A stretch of 64,000 bases of DNA from Pelagibacterium lacus (GTDB lineage: Bacteria > Pseudomonadota > Alphaproteobacteria > Rhizobiales > Devosiaceae): the NCBI RefSeq assembly GCF_003345525.1, contig NZ_QQNH01000010.1:1-64000 (forward strand), in the 5' to 3' direction. The notes beneath the pieces are model-generated. The model worked only from the letters and a program-made list of their open reading frames with translations. It did not search any database and was not told the origin of the DNA. How positions within the stretch are numbered: the stretch's first letter is position 1; each line of letters begins with the position of its first letter. Positions 23,278 to 31,221 of this stretch are shown piece after piece. A program made the position numbers and the translations under genes.

Positions 23278-24245
23278 TGTCCGCCATTGTCTCCAGCAAG
23301 CCGCGCAACCCCACCAGACTGGCCGTCCTTCGCGGCCTTTTGGGCGAGCTGTGGCATGACAAGGCCGGCTTTGTCGGCTTCGTCGTCATCCTTCTCATTG
23401 TCGCCATGGCCCTTCTGGCCCCCTGGATCGCGCCGCACGACCCGGCCGCCCAGAATGTGATTGCGCGGCTCCGCCCGCCCGCCTGGCTCCCCAACGGGGA
23501 CTGGAACCATATCTTCGGCACCGACCATCTGGGGCGCGACGTGCTTTCGCGGGTGATCTGGGGCGCGCGCTCGACATTGCTGATCGGCGCGTCGGTGGTG
23601 CTGTTTTCCGGCACGATCGGGGTGATCGTGGGGCTCTGTGCCGGCTATGCAGGCGGGCGGGTCGACAGCGTGCTCATGCGCATCGTCGATATCCAGGTCT
23701 CCTTTCCCGGCATTCTGATGATCCTCCTCATCGTCTCGGTGCTTGGCCCGAGCACCTTGACCATGATCATCGTGCTCTCGATCACCAACTGGATGATCTA
23801 CGCACGGCAGGTGCGCTCGATCGTGATGTCGGTGCGCCAGGTACCCTATGTGGAGGCGGCCGAAGTGATGGGCTGTCCGCCGCGGCGGATCATCTTCCGG
23901 CACATCCTGCCCAACCTCATCACGCCCTTGCTGACCGTGGGCATTCTCGAATTCACCAATATCGTTCTGGCCGAGGCCGCGGTCTCCTTTCTCGGGCTGG
24001 GCGTCCAGCCTCCGGCGACCAGCTGGGGCCTCGACGTGGCATCGGGCCGCGACTACATCTTCATGGCCTGGTGGCTCATCACCTTTCCCGGGCTCGGCAT
24101 CGTCCTGACGGTGCTTTCGATCAATCTCTTTGCCAATTGGGTGCGGGTGACCACCGATCCGCAGGAGCGTGAGAAGCGGTTCGCCTACTCCAAGACCGCG
24201 CGGCGCATGATGCGCGCCGCATCGGAAAAGGCGGTGACCCAATGA
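23277..24245 (+). CDS. ABC transporter permease, DppC type
   Basis: This 322-aa permease begins at ATG 23277, overlapping the stop of the DppB-type gene. It has the N-terminal OppC-type segment and six predicted membrane helices; the EAA loop YVEAAEVMGCPPRRIIFRHI is clear. It would pair with the upstream permease in the inner membrane. It overlaps the next gene by 4 bp (ATGA), so permeases and ATPases are made in fixed ratio. Confidence 0.9.
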   Translation: MSAIVSSKPRNPTRLAVLRGLLGELWHDKAGFVGFVVILLIVAMALLAPWIAPHDPAAQNVIARLRPPAWLPNGDWNHIFGTDHLGRDVLSRVIWGARSTLLIGASVVLFSGTIGVIVGLCAGYAGGRVDSVLMRIVDIQVSFPGILMILLIVSVLGPSTLTMIIVLSITNWMIYARQVRSIVMSVRQVPYVEAAEVMGCPPRRIIFRHILPNLITPLLTVGILEFTNIVLAEAAVSFLGLGVQPPATSWGLDVASGRDYIFMAWWLITFPGLGIVLTVLSINLFANWVRVTTDPQEREKRFAYSKTARRMMRAASEKAVTQ

Positions 24246-25255
24246 CCCGGGAAATTCTGCTCGAGGTCGATCATCTCAAGGTGGACTTTGCGTCGCGCGC
24301 CGGGCTGGTGCAGGCGATCAGCGATGTTTCCCTCACCGTGCACAAGGGCGAAACCCTGGGCCTCGTGGGCGAATCGGGATCGGGCAAGAGCGTCTCGGCC
24401 CAGGCGGTGGCGGGCTTGATCTCCTCACCGGGTACGATCACCGGCGGCGACATTCGCTGGCGCGGGCAATCGCTGCTGGGGCGCAAGGGCGAGCGCTACG
24501 CGCGCAGCGTGCGGGGCAAGAACATCGCCATGATCTTCCAGGACCCCATGACCTCGCTGAACCCGCTGATGACCATCGGCAACCAGTTGGGCGAGGGCAT
24601 GCGCTATCATCTGGGCTATTCGCACGCCCAGGCGCGCAAGCGGGCCGAGGAGCTCCTGGGGGCCGTTGGGCTGTCCGCGCCGGCGCGGCGCCTCGATCAA
24701 TATCCGCACGAGCTCTCCGGCGGCATGCGCCAGCGCGTCATGATCGCTATGGCCATTTCCTGCGAGCCCGAACTGCTGATTGCCGACGAGCCGACAACGG
24801 CGCTCGACGTGACCATACAGGCCCAGATTCTCGAACTGCTCGCCAGCCTGCAGCAGCAATTGGGACTGGCGATCATCCTCATCACCCATGATCTGGGCGT
24901 GGTCGCCGGCCTGTGCGCCCGGGTGGCGGTGATGTATGCGGGACGGATTGTCGAAACGGGCGATGTCGATACCATCTTCGAGACGCCCGGCCATCCCTAT
25001 ACGCAAGGGTTGCTGCGCTCGACCCCGAGCCTCGAGGGCACCGACGAGACGCTGCTGTCCATCGAGGGTATGCCGCCCAGCCTCATCAATCCCCCTCCGG
25101 GGTGCGCCTTTCTTCCGCGCTGCCCGATTGGAACCGACCACTGCCGCAAGGCTCCGCCCATGCAAGACTGGAACGGCAGCGTGGTGCGGTGCTGGAAGGC
25201 GGGAACCAATGCCTGGCTACCCGGCGTCATGCTGGAGCCGGCTGCAGGACTATGA
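24242..25255 (+). CDS. ABC transporter ATP-binding protein, DppD type
   Basis: This 337-aa ATPase has Walker A GESGSGKS, signature LSGGMRQRV, Walker [13 protein letters not shown] and the C-terminal Cys-containing oligopeptide extension ([12 protein letters not shown]) found in Dpp/Opp ATPases. It overlaps the permease gene before it and the ATPase gene after it by 4 bp each. It energises import together with the next gene product. Confidence 0.9.
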   Translation: MTREILLEVDHLKVDFASRAGLVQAISDVSLTVHKGETLGLVGESGSGKSVSAQAVAGLISSPGTITGGDIRWRGQSLLGRKGERYARSVRGKNIAMIFQDPMTSLNPLMTIGNQLGEGMRYHLGYSHAQARKRAEELLGAVGLSAPARRLDQYPHELSGGMRQRVMIAMAISCEPELLIADEPTTALDVTIQAQILELLASLQQQLGLAIILITHDLGVVAGLCARVAVMYAGRIVETGDVDTIFETPGHPYTQGLLRSTPSLEGTDETLLSIEGMPPSLINPPPGCAFLPRCPIGTDHCRKAPPMQDWNGSVVRCWKAGTNAWLPGVMLEPAAGL

Positions 25256-26253
25256 CGATGTTTCACTCCCCCTCCACGGTTCTTCCCACGCTGCAGGTCA
25301 AGGGTCTCGGCGTCAACTATCTCACCCGGTCGCGGGGGTTCTGGGCGCGGCCGCGCCCGATCAGCGCGCTGGACAACATCTCCTTCGATGTCCGGCCCGG
25401 CGAAACACTAGGACTGGTCGGCGAATCCGGATCGGGCAAGACCACGGCTGGCCGGGCCATATTGCGCCGTATCGAGGCGGCATCGGGCCAGATCATCTTC
25501 AAGGGCACCGACATCACCAATCTGCGCGGGGAAAAGCTGCGCCGGCTGCGCTCGGGCATGCAGCTCGTGCTCCAGGACCCCTATGCCAGCCTCAATCCGC
25601 GCATGCGCATTCTCGACGCGGTGGCCGAACCGCTCATCGTGCACGGGCTGGTCAAATCGCCTGAGGCCGCGCGGGACCAGGTGGTCGAACTGCTCGACCT
25701 CGTCGGCCTTCCGGCCGATGCGGCGACGCGTTTTCCCCATGCTTTTTCCGGCGGTCAGCGCCAGCGCATCGGTATTGCCCGCGCACTGGCGCTGAAGCCC
25801 GATCTGGTGGTCGCCGACGAGCCCGTCTCTGCGCTCGACGTGTCGGTGCGGGCGCAGGTGGTCAATCTCATGCAGCGCCTGCAGGAGCAGCTGAAACTCA
25901 GCTATGTCTTCATCGCCCACGATCTCTCCATCGTGCGGCACATCTCGCACCGCGTCGCCATTCTCTATGCCGGCCGCATGGTCGAGATCGCCGATCGGGA
26001 TTCGATCTACGATCGCCCCAGGCACCCCTATACCGAGGCGCTGCTTTCGGCCGTTCCGGTGGCCAATCCGGCCCTGCAACGCAAGCGCGAACGCATTGCC
26101 TGCCAGGGCGAGGTGCCCGATATCGCCAATCCGAGGCCCGGTTGCCGCTTTGCCTCGCGGTGTCCGCTGGTCACCGAATTGTGCCGCGGGGAGTCGCCGC
26201 CGCTGATAGAAGTTGCCTCCGGGCACTCCGTCGCCTGCTGGCATCGCAGCTGA
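25252..26253 (+). CDS. ABC transporter ATP-binding protein, DppF type
   Basis: This 333-aa second ATPase has Walker A GESGSGKT, signature FSGGQRQRIGIARA, Walker B DLVVADEPVSALD and the same oligopeptide C-terminus (RPGCRFASRCP). The ATG at 25252 overlaps the preceding stop; a second ATG at 25258 is possible. It is the last gene of the importer operon. A GC hairpin (GAGCCC...GGGCTC, about 26280-26304) follows without a clear T-run. Confidence 0.9.
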   Translation: MTMFHSPSTVLPTLQVKGLGVNYLTRSRGFWARPRPISALDNISFDVRPGETLGLVGESGSGKTTAGRAILRRIEAASGQIIFKGTDITNLRGEKLRRLRSGMQLVLQDPYASLNPRMRILDAVAEPLIVHGLVKSPEAARDQVVELLDLVGLPADAATRFPHAFSGGQRQRIGIARALALKPDLVVADEPVSALDVSVRAQVVNLMQRLQEQLKLSYVFIAHDLSIVRHISHRVAILYAGRMVEIADRDSIYDRPRHPYTEALLSAVPVANPALQRKRERIACQGEVPDIANPRPGCRFASRCPLVTELCRGESPPLIEVASGHSVACWHRS

Positions 26254-26364
26254 GCTGACCTTGTTTCAAGCCGATCATCGAGCCCTGCGTGTCGCGCGGG
26301 GCTCGCTGTCGTGCATGGCCATAGAGCCGGCGGGCCGGCCGTCATCATGGCGTCACACGCGCAG

Positions 26365-26392
26365 TTGACATCGTTCCAAAGGGAACTAATAT
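26365..26392 (+). promoter_or_regulatory. TRAP-operon promoter with operator in the spacer
   Basis: TTGACA (26365-26370) and TAATAT (26387-26392) are spaced by 16 bp, close to consensus. The spacer is filled by GTTCCAAAGGGAAC (26373-26386), a near match to the perfect palindrome GTTCCATATGGAAC found at 26524 and 30186. A repressor bound here would block RNA polymerase. Predicted transcripts have a leader of about 300 nt before the dctP-type start. Confidence 0.75.
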
Positions 26393-26465
26393 CGCCGCGC
26401 CACGGACGATCGCGTGCTGGGCTTCCGGATCTGCCACAGCAGGTTTCGCCAGCCAGACGAGATTT

Positions 26466-26491
26466 CCCGGCACCTTCGCGAAGGTGCCGGG
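26466..26491. repeat. 26-bp perfect palindrome in the TRAP operon leader
   Basis: CCCGGCACCTTCG is followed directly by its reverse complement CGAAGGTGCCGGG. In RNA it would make a very stable hairpin in the 5' leader; in DNA it could bind a dimeric protein. There is no T-run, so simple termination is unlikely. Apart from this, the two operators and the promoter, the 450-bp space 26254-26703 shows no gene. Confidence 0.75.
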
Positions 26492-26523
26492 GTGCGGGCT
26501 GCGGCGGGAGATGGGTCCTTGTT

Positions 26524-26537
26524 GTTCCATATGGAAC
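26524..26537. promoter_or_regulatory. Second operator GTTCCATATGGAAC in the TRAP leader
   Basis: A perfect 14-bp palindrome, identical to the site at 30186-30199 and matching 12 of 14 positions of 26373-26386. It lies 150 bp inside the predicted transcript and could allow looping with the promoter-proximal site. Confidence 0.75.
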
Positions 26538-26703
26538 ATATCGGCATAACCGCATCCCGCTCAAAAATTTCTTGCTGCGGCATTCCTTTAATGCCGCATT
26601 ACCATCAACCTCTGACCCGGTGGGGAGGAGACGGCGAGGGGCCGGAACTGCGCGACCCCGATCAACGCCGGGGAGAAGTGCAGTTACAACGGGATGTAGA
26701 TTG

Positions 26704-27708
26704 ATGTCTTATTCATTGACTCGCCGGACCATGGGCAAGCTGCTTGCCGCGACGTCGGTCGTTGCCCTAATGGGCATGCCGGCCATCGCCCAGGAGGTGA
26801 CGATTCGCCTCGCGACCGTGAACTCGCCCACGTCCGAATCCTTCCTAAAGGCCGAGGAAGCCGCCGCGCGCGTGACCGAGCGCACCGAGGGCCGGGTGCA
26901 GTTCCAGATGTTCCCCTCTGCCCAGTTGGGATCGACCACGGATTCGATCGAGCAGGCCAGCCAGGGCCAGCCGGTCATGACCTTCACCTCAGCCTCGTTC
27001 TTGGCCGGCTTCGGCGTTCCGGAACTGGCCATTGTGGAGGGGCCCTTCATCGTCGAGAACACCGATGAAGCCGAGCGGCTCGCCTTTTCCGAAATCATGA
27101 ACGGCTTTTACGACCAGCTGGCCGAAACCGCGGGCATCCGCGCCGTTGCGCTCAACTGGTTCGACGGTCCCCGCCACATGATCGGCACCGCGGGCTATAC
27201 CGATCCCGTCAGCCTCGAAGGCGTTCGCATGCGCGTTCCGCCGGTCGAGACCTGGATCAAGACCTTTGAACCGCTCGGGGTTATCCCGACCACCGTCGAG
27301 GCGGCCGAGGTTTATTCCGCGCTGTCCCAGGGCGTCGTCGCTGCCGCCGAAAGCCCGCTGACCGGCCTGCGTGCCAGCGGGTGGCAGGAAGTGGTCAAGC
27401 ACATCACCTTAACCGGCCATTTCAATCTCTTCACCGGCTGGGTGATGAGCGAGGCGACCTATCAGGCGCTGAGCGATGAGGACCGCGCCATCCTCATGGA
27501 AGAATTCCGCACCGGCGGCCAGGAACTGACCGCGCTTTCGGCCGATCTCGAAAACGAGATCCGGACCGAGTTCGAAGCCCAGGGCGTCACTTTCCACGAA
27601 GCCGATGTCGAGGCCTATCGCGAAAAGACCGCGAGCTTCTACACCAGCTTCCCCGCCTGGCCGGACGGTCTCTACGACCAGATCCGTGCTGCCGCCACCG
27701 GCGAATAA
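26704..27708 (+). CDS. TRAP transporter solute-binding protein, DctP type
   Basis: This 334-aa periplasmic receptor has a twin-arginine-like start (SLTRRTMGKLLA) and a signal peptide ending AIA-QE. It shows DctP-family features including the substrate-carboxylate region VRMRVPPVETW. TRAP receptors bind carboxylates, amino acids, ectoine or hydroxyproline-like solutes. The ATG at 26704 is set by family length. It heads a dctP-dctQ-dctM operon next to an imine reductase and an amino-acid oxidase, so an amino or imino acid is the likely cargo. Confidence 0.88.
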   Translation: MSYSLTRRTMGKLLAATSVVALMGMPAIAQEVTIRLATVNSPTSESFLKAEEAAARVTERTEGRVQFQMFPSAQLGSTTDSIEQASQGQPVMTFTSASFLAGFGVPELAIVEGPFIVENTDEAERLAFSEIMNGFYDQLAETAGIRAVALNWFDGPRHMIGTAGYTDPVSLEGVRMRVPPVETWIKTFEPLGVIPTTVEAAEVYSALSQGVVAAAESPLTGLRASGWQEVVKHITLTGHFNLFTGWVMSEATYQALSDEDRAILMEEFRTGGQELTALSADLENEIRTEFEAQGVTFHEADVEAYREKTASFYTSFPAWPDGLYDQIRAAATGE

Positions 27709-27722
27709 CACAAAGCAAATTT

Positions 27723-27762
27723 GACGCCGCCCGCCATTGGCCGGGCGGCGTCGTGCCTTTTT
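27723..27762 (+). terminator. Hairpin with T-run between dctP and dctQ
   Basis: GACGCCGCCCG pairs with CGGGCGGCGTC (11 bp, 8-nt loop), followed by GTGCC and five T. It resembles a leaky intrinsic terminator, which would make more receptor than membrane subunits from one promoter. Confidence 0.7.
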
Positions 27763-27778
27763 GGGAAAGGATCACCCC

Positions 27779-28255
27779 ATGGTGATGATCAGGCGCCTGC
27801 TGGAACTGGTGGGTTCGGTCCTGCCGGTATTTTTGATCGCATTCCTCGTGCTGGTCGTTGCCGCCGACGTCTTTGCGCGCAATATTCTGCGCGTTCCTTT
27901 CTATGCTGCCCATGACCTCGCCATCCTCGCCTTTTCGGCCAGCGTCTGGCTGGGGCTGATCGGCGCGGCTCTTTACGGGCAATTGTTCGGGATCGGCTTT
28001 TTCGTCGAATTGCTGCCCGAAAGGCTGCGGCGCGTCGTCGTCGTCCTGTCCCATATCATCGTCATCATCATTGCCGTCGCCGTGATCCAGGCCGCGATAG
28101 CACAAATCACCACGGCTCGGTTCACGACCTTCCTTGCATTGGGCTGGCCCAAATGGATCGTCGCGGCCATCCTCGCCGTCGGCATGGGGGGCATCATCAT
28201 CGTGCAACTTGTCGCCATCGTCGAAATCTTTCGCGGGGAAGGGGCCGACGCATGA
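27779..28255 (+). CDS. TRAP transporter small permease, DctQ type
   Basis: This 158-aa protein has four predicted membrane helices and the DctQ-family segment RNILRVPFYAAHDLAILAF. The ATG at 27779 is preceded by GGGAAAGG; the longer reading from 27737 runs through the terminator hairpin and is unlikely. Its stop overlaps the large permease start (ATGA). It scaffolds the large subunit in the inner membrane. Confidence 0.85.
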   Translation: MVMIRRLLELVGSVLPVFLIAFLVLVVAADVFARNILRVPFYAAHDLAILAFSASVWLGLIGAALYGQLFGIGFFVELLPERLRRVVVVLSHIIVIIIAVAVIQAAIAQITTARFTTFLALGWPKWIVAAILAVGMGGIIIVQLVAIVEIFRGEGADA

Positions 28256-29526
28256 TTCTAGCCGCTATCGCTTTCGTCGTCCTCATCGTCCTGCGGGTCC
28301 CAATCGGCTTTGTCATGCTCGGCTCGTCCATGGCCTATTTCTCCGTCAATCCGATGATGGCGAGCATCGTGGCCCAGCGCATGGGCTCGAGCATGGAATC
28401 CTTCCCCCTTTTGGCCATTCCCCTGTTCGTGGTGGCCGGATGCGCCATGGCGCGCGGCGGGATCGCGGAAAAGCTCTACAGCTTCGCTGAAAGTCTCGTC
28501 GGTCACTGGAAGGGCGGATTGGCGCAGATCGCCGTGTTGAACTCGGTGTTCATGGGCGCCATGTCCGGCTCGGCCAACGCCGATGCGGCCATCGACGCCC
28601 GCACCATCGTGCCGGTAATGCGCCGCCGCGGCTATTCCAACGCCTATGGCTCGGTGATCAGCGCTGCCTCATCCCTTATCGCGCCGATCATGCCACCCTC
28701 GATCGCGCTGATCGTCTACGGCCTTCTTACCGACACCTCGATCGGGCGGTTGTTCATGGGGGGCGTGGTCCCGGCCATAATCATCGCCATCGCCCTGATG
28801 CTGACCGTGCGCTGGACGGCGGTGCGACGCAATTATGCGCCCTCGCGCGAAGAGCGTGCCTCCATGGGTGAGATTGCCCGCAGCGGCTGGATCGCTTCCT
28901 GGGCCCTGGCCATGCCGGTCATGTTGCTCCTGGGCCTCCGGGTGGGCTGGTTCACCCCCACCGAACTCGGGGCCGTCGCCGCGCTCTACGCCTTTCTCGT
29001 CGGCGTCTTCATCTATCGCGGCATCAGCTGGCGTGACACCTATGATCTGCTGCGGGAGTCGGCCCATACCACGGCAAGCGTGATGTTCATCGTCGCGGCC
29101 GCCGCCGTGTTCTCGCTGATCCTCAGCCTCGAGCAGATTCCGCAGATGCTGATCGGCGCCCTGTTGGCCATCTCCGAGAACAAATATGTCGTCCTCCTGG
29201 TGATCAACCTGCTACTTCTGGTGCTGGGAACGGTTTTCGAAGGGCTGGCGCTGGTCGTCATCCTCGGGCCGCTGCTCATCCAGGTCGCCAACGCTCTGGG
29301 CATCGACCCGGTGCATCTGGGCGTGGTGCTGGTGTTCAACACGGCGATCGGATCGCTGACCCCGCCCGTGGGCACGGTGATGTTCACCGTCTGCTCGATC
29401 ACCCGCTGCTCCATCGAGGACTTCACCAAGGAGTTCCTGCCTTACCTGGCGGTGCTGATTGGCGTCCTGTTGCTGCTGACCTTCGTTCCCCCGCTGGTCA
29501 CCTTCCTGCCCGATCTGATGTTCTGA
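28252..29526 (+). CDS. TRAP transporter large permease, DctM type
   Basis: This 424-aa protein with many membrane segments has the family blocks GAMSGSANADAAIDA and PIMPPSIALIVYG, the latter in the sodium- and substrate-binding hairpin region. It catalyses Na+-coupled uptake with the DctP and DctQ proteins. It is the last operon gene and is followed within 10 bp by a bidirectional terminator. Confidence 0.9.
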   Translation: MILAAIAFVVLIVLRVPIGFVMLGSSMAYFSVNPMMASIVAQRMGSSMESFPLLAIPLFVVAGCAMARGGIAEKLYSFAESLVGHWKGGLAQIAVLNSVFMGAMSGSANADAAIDARTIVPVMRRRGYSNAYGSVISAASSLIAPIMPPSIALIVYGLLTDTSIGRLFMGGVVPAIIIAIALMLTVRWTAVRRNYAPSREERASMGEIARSGWIASWALAMPVMLLLGLRVGWFTPTELGAVAALYAFLVGVFIYRGISWRDTYDLLRESAHTTASVMFIVAAAAVFSLILSLEQIPQMLIGALLAISENKYVVLLVINLLLLVLGTVFEGLALVVILGPLLIQVANALGIDPVHLGVVLVFNTAIGSLTPPVGTVMFTVCSITRCSIEDFTKEFLPYLAVLIGVLLLLTFVPPLVTFLPDLMF

Positions 29527-29532
29527 AATGAG

Positions 29533-29556
29533 AAAAGGCGCCTCCGGGCGCCTTTT
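29533..29556. terminator. Bidirectional terminator between dctM and marR-type gene
   Basis: AAAAGGCGCC-TCCG-GGCGCCTTTT is a 10-bp stem whose A/T ends give a T-run on either strand, serving both converging transcripts. Confidence 0.85.
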
Positions 29557-29591
29557 CGATATTGGGGCCATATGGAACCGATCCGGTGGGA

Positions 29592-30107
29592 TCAGAAGGT
29601 TTCGATCCAGCTATCGGCATCGTCGATCAGCTTAGAAAGGATCGAGTCGAGAGCGGTACGCTCGACCGGAGTGAGCGATCTCAGCATATGCGCCTCACGC
29701 TCCTTGTGGATTTTGAGGGTCTGTTCGTGCAGGTCGCGCCCTGCGGGTTCGATGGTGAGCAGCACGCGGCGGCGGTCGCCGGGATCGACCTCCGTATGGA
29801 TCAGGCCCTTCTTGAGTAGCCGATCGATGGCCCGGCTGATCGAATTCTTCGGCCGCCCGAGAAACTCGCAGATCGACTTGGCCGTCAGCTGGCCATAGGT
29901 GGCCAGTGCAAAAAGCACGTTGTTCTCATCGCGATAGAGCCCGAAGCGCTGCTCGATCTGGGCGAACACGGGACCCGTATAGAAACCCGACCAGAGGCTG
30001 AGACGCAGGCCGTCGCGGTCGATATTCGGATATAACAACACCTTGTCGAGGATTTCCTTGGGCGTTGCCACATGGCTCTCCGCCGTATCGTCAAATCGGT
30101 CGTTCAT
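29592..30107 (-). CDS. MarR-family transcriptional regulator
   Basis: This 171-aa protein has a MarR winged helix (YGQLTAKSICEFLGRPKNS then ISRAIDRLLKKGLIH) and the beta-wing DPGDRRRVLLTI. It lies between the TRAP operon and the imine-reductase gene. The palindrome GTTCCATATGGAAC occurs in both flanking promoters, so this regulator is the best candidate to bind it, probably relieved by the transported compound or its imine. Binding is inferred from position. Confidence 0.85.
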   Translation of the reverse strand: MNDRFDDTAESHVATPKEILDKVLLYPNIDRDGLRLSLWSGFYTGPVFAQIEQRFGLYRDENNVLFALATYGQLTAKSICEFLGRPKNSISRAIDRLLKKGLIHTEVDPGDRRRVLLTIEPAGRDLHEQTLKIHKEREAHMLRSLTPVERTALDSILSKLIDDADSWIETF

Positions 30108-30177
30108 GAGAGTGGGTCCGTTGCTGACGTTCCGACCTCCCCTAACGCAATCGCCGGCAAAGTACCAGCCCGGAGGC

Positions 30178-30205
30178 TTGACAAGGTTCCATATGGAACT
30201 AGTAA
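30178..30205 (+). promoter_or_regulatory. Imine-reductase promoter with operator in the spacer
   Basis: TTGACA (30178-30183), a 16-bp spacer, then TAGTAA (30200-30205). The spacer contains the perfect palindrome GTTCCATATGGAAC (30186-30199). This is the same architecture as the TRAP promoter at 26365-26392, including the 16-bp spacing. Confidence 0.72.
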
Positions 30206-30273
30206 GGCAGGGCTATGGCGCTTCCGATCCGGCTGGATCGGGACGGCCTCAATTCCCGGTTTGGAGAGACGAT

Positions 30274-31221
30274 ATGCAGAGCTTCGACGCGGCCGCCATC
30301 GATGCGTTACTGGATTATCCCGGCCTGATCGCCGCGCTGGAAGAAGCGCATCGGGGCGGTGTCCCCGAGGCGCAGCATATGGTTCAGGACGAGCCCGAAG
30401 GGGGCGAAAACAAGTTCGTCGCCCTGGTGGGCTGGGCCAGGGCCGAGATCGTCGCCGTCAAGATGGTGGGCGTGTTTCCGGGCAATCTCAAGCGCCAGCC
30501 CCCAGAGGCTTCGGTGCAGGGACTGGTCGCGGTGTTCGATGCCGACACCGGTGCGCCGCGCTTCGTCGCCGATGGGGCGGAGATGACCTTTCGCAAGACC
30601 GCGGCGGATTCCGGGATGGGCAGCAAGCTGCTGGCCCGCCAGGATGCCAGTACGCTGCTGGTGGTCGGAGCCGGCGGATTGGCGCCGCACATGATCGCCG
30701 CGCACACGGCGGCCCGTCCGGGCATCGAGCGGGTGATGGTGTGGAATCGCACCCGGGAGCGCGCCGAGGCCCTGGTCGATCGTTTGGCCGGCGAGCGGGC
30801 GGTCGAGGTGGTCGAAAACCTCGACGATGCCGTGGCGGTGGCCGATATCGTCAGTTGCGTCACCATGTCGGACCGGCCGCTGGTCAAGGGCGAGTGCCTG
30901 AAGCCCGGCGCCCATCTCGACCTTGTGGGCGCCTATCTGCCGACCATGCGCGAGGCCGACGACGCGGCCATGGCGCGGGGCAGGATATTTGTCGATACCC
31001 GCAACGGCATGGAAGGCGCGGGCGATCTATGCCAGCCGGTCGCGGCGGGCGTCATCGGCTGGAATGCGGTGATTGCCGATGCTTTCGCCCTGTGCCAGGG
31101 CCAGCATGCCGGACGCGGCTCGGACGATGAGATCACCATCTACAAGAATGTGGGCGGCGGGCATCTCGACCTCTTCACCGCCCGCCATCTTGCCGCGCGG
31201 GTCAGATCCGCGACGATATGA
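30274..31221 (+). CDS. Ornithine cyclodeaminase/mu-crystallin family, probable cyclic-imine (pyrroline/piperideine-2-carboxylate) reductase
   Basis: This 315-aa protein has the OCD/mu-crystallin layout: AIDALLDYPGLIAALEEA at the N-terminus, VKMVGVFPGNLKRQ and FRKTAADS around the substrate, then a Rossmann motif VVGAGGLAPHMIAAH. It is closer to LhpI-type delta1-pyrroline-2-carboxylate reductases than to true ornithine cyclodeaminase or EutC, judging by the short N-terminus and LLDYP motif. Such enzymes reduce cyclic ketimines to proline or pipecolate with NAD(P)H. Start ATG 30274 follows GGAGAG. The 3' end overlaps the convergent oxidase gene by 20 bp. The ring size of the substrate is not decided. 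Confidence 0.75.
   Translation: MQSFDAAAIDALLDYPGLIAALEEAHRGGVPEAQHMVQDEPEGGENKFVALVGWARAEIVAVKMVGVFPGNLKRQPPEASVQGLVAVFDADTGAPRFVADGAEMTFRKTAADSGMGSKLLARQDASTLLVVGAGGLAPHMIAAHTAARPGIERVMVWNRTRERAEALVDRLAGERAVEVVENLDDAVAVADIVSCVTMSDRPLVKGECLKPGAHLDLVGAYLPTMREADDAAMARGRIFVDTRNGMEGAGDLCQPVAAGVIGWNAVIADAFALCQGQHAGRGSDDEITIYKNVGGGHLDLFTARHLAARVRSATI

Noticed and set aside
30274-31221. EutC-type ectoine gene with a TeaABC-type TRAP importer
   Set aside because: Other eut/doe genes are missing and the N-terminus and motifs look closer to LhpI-type imine reductases; the TRAP substrate stays open.
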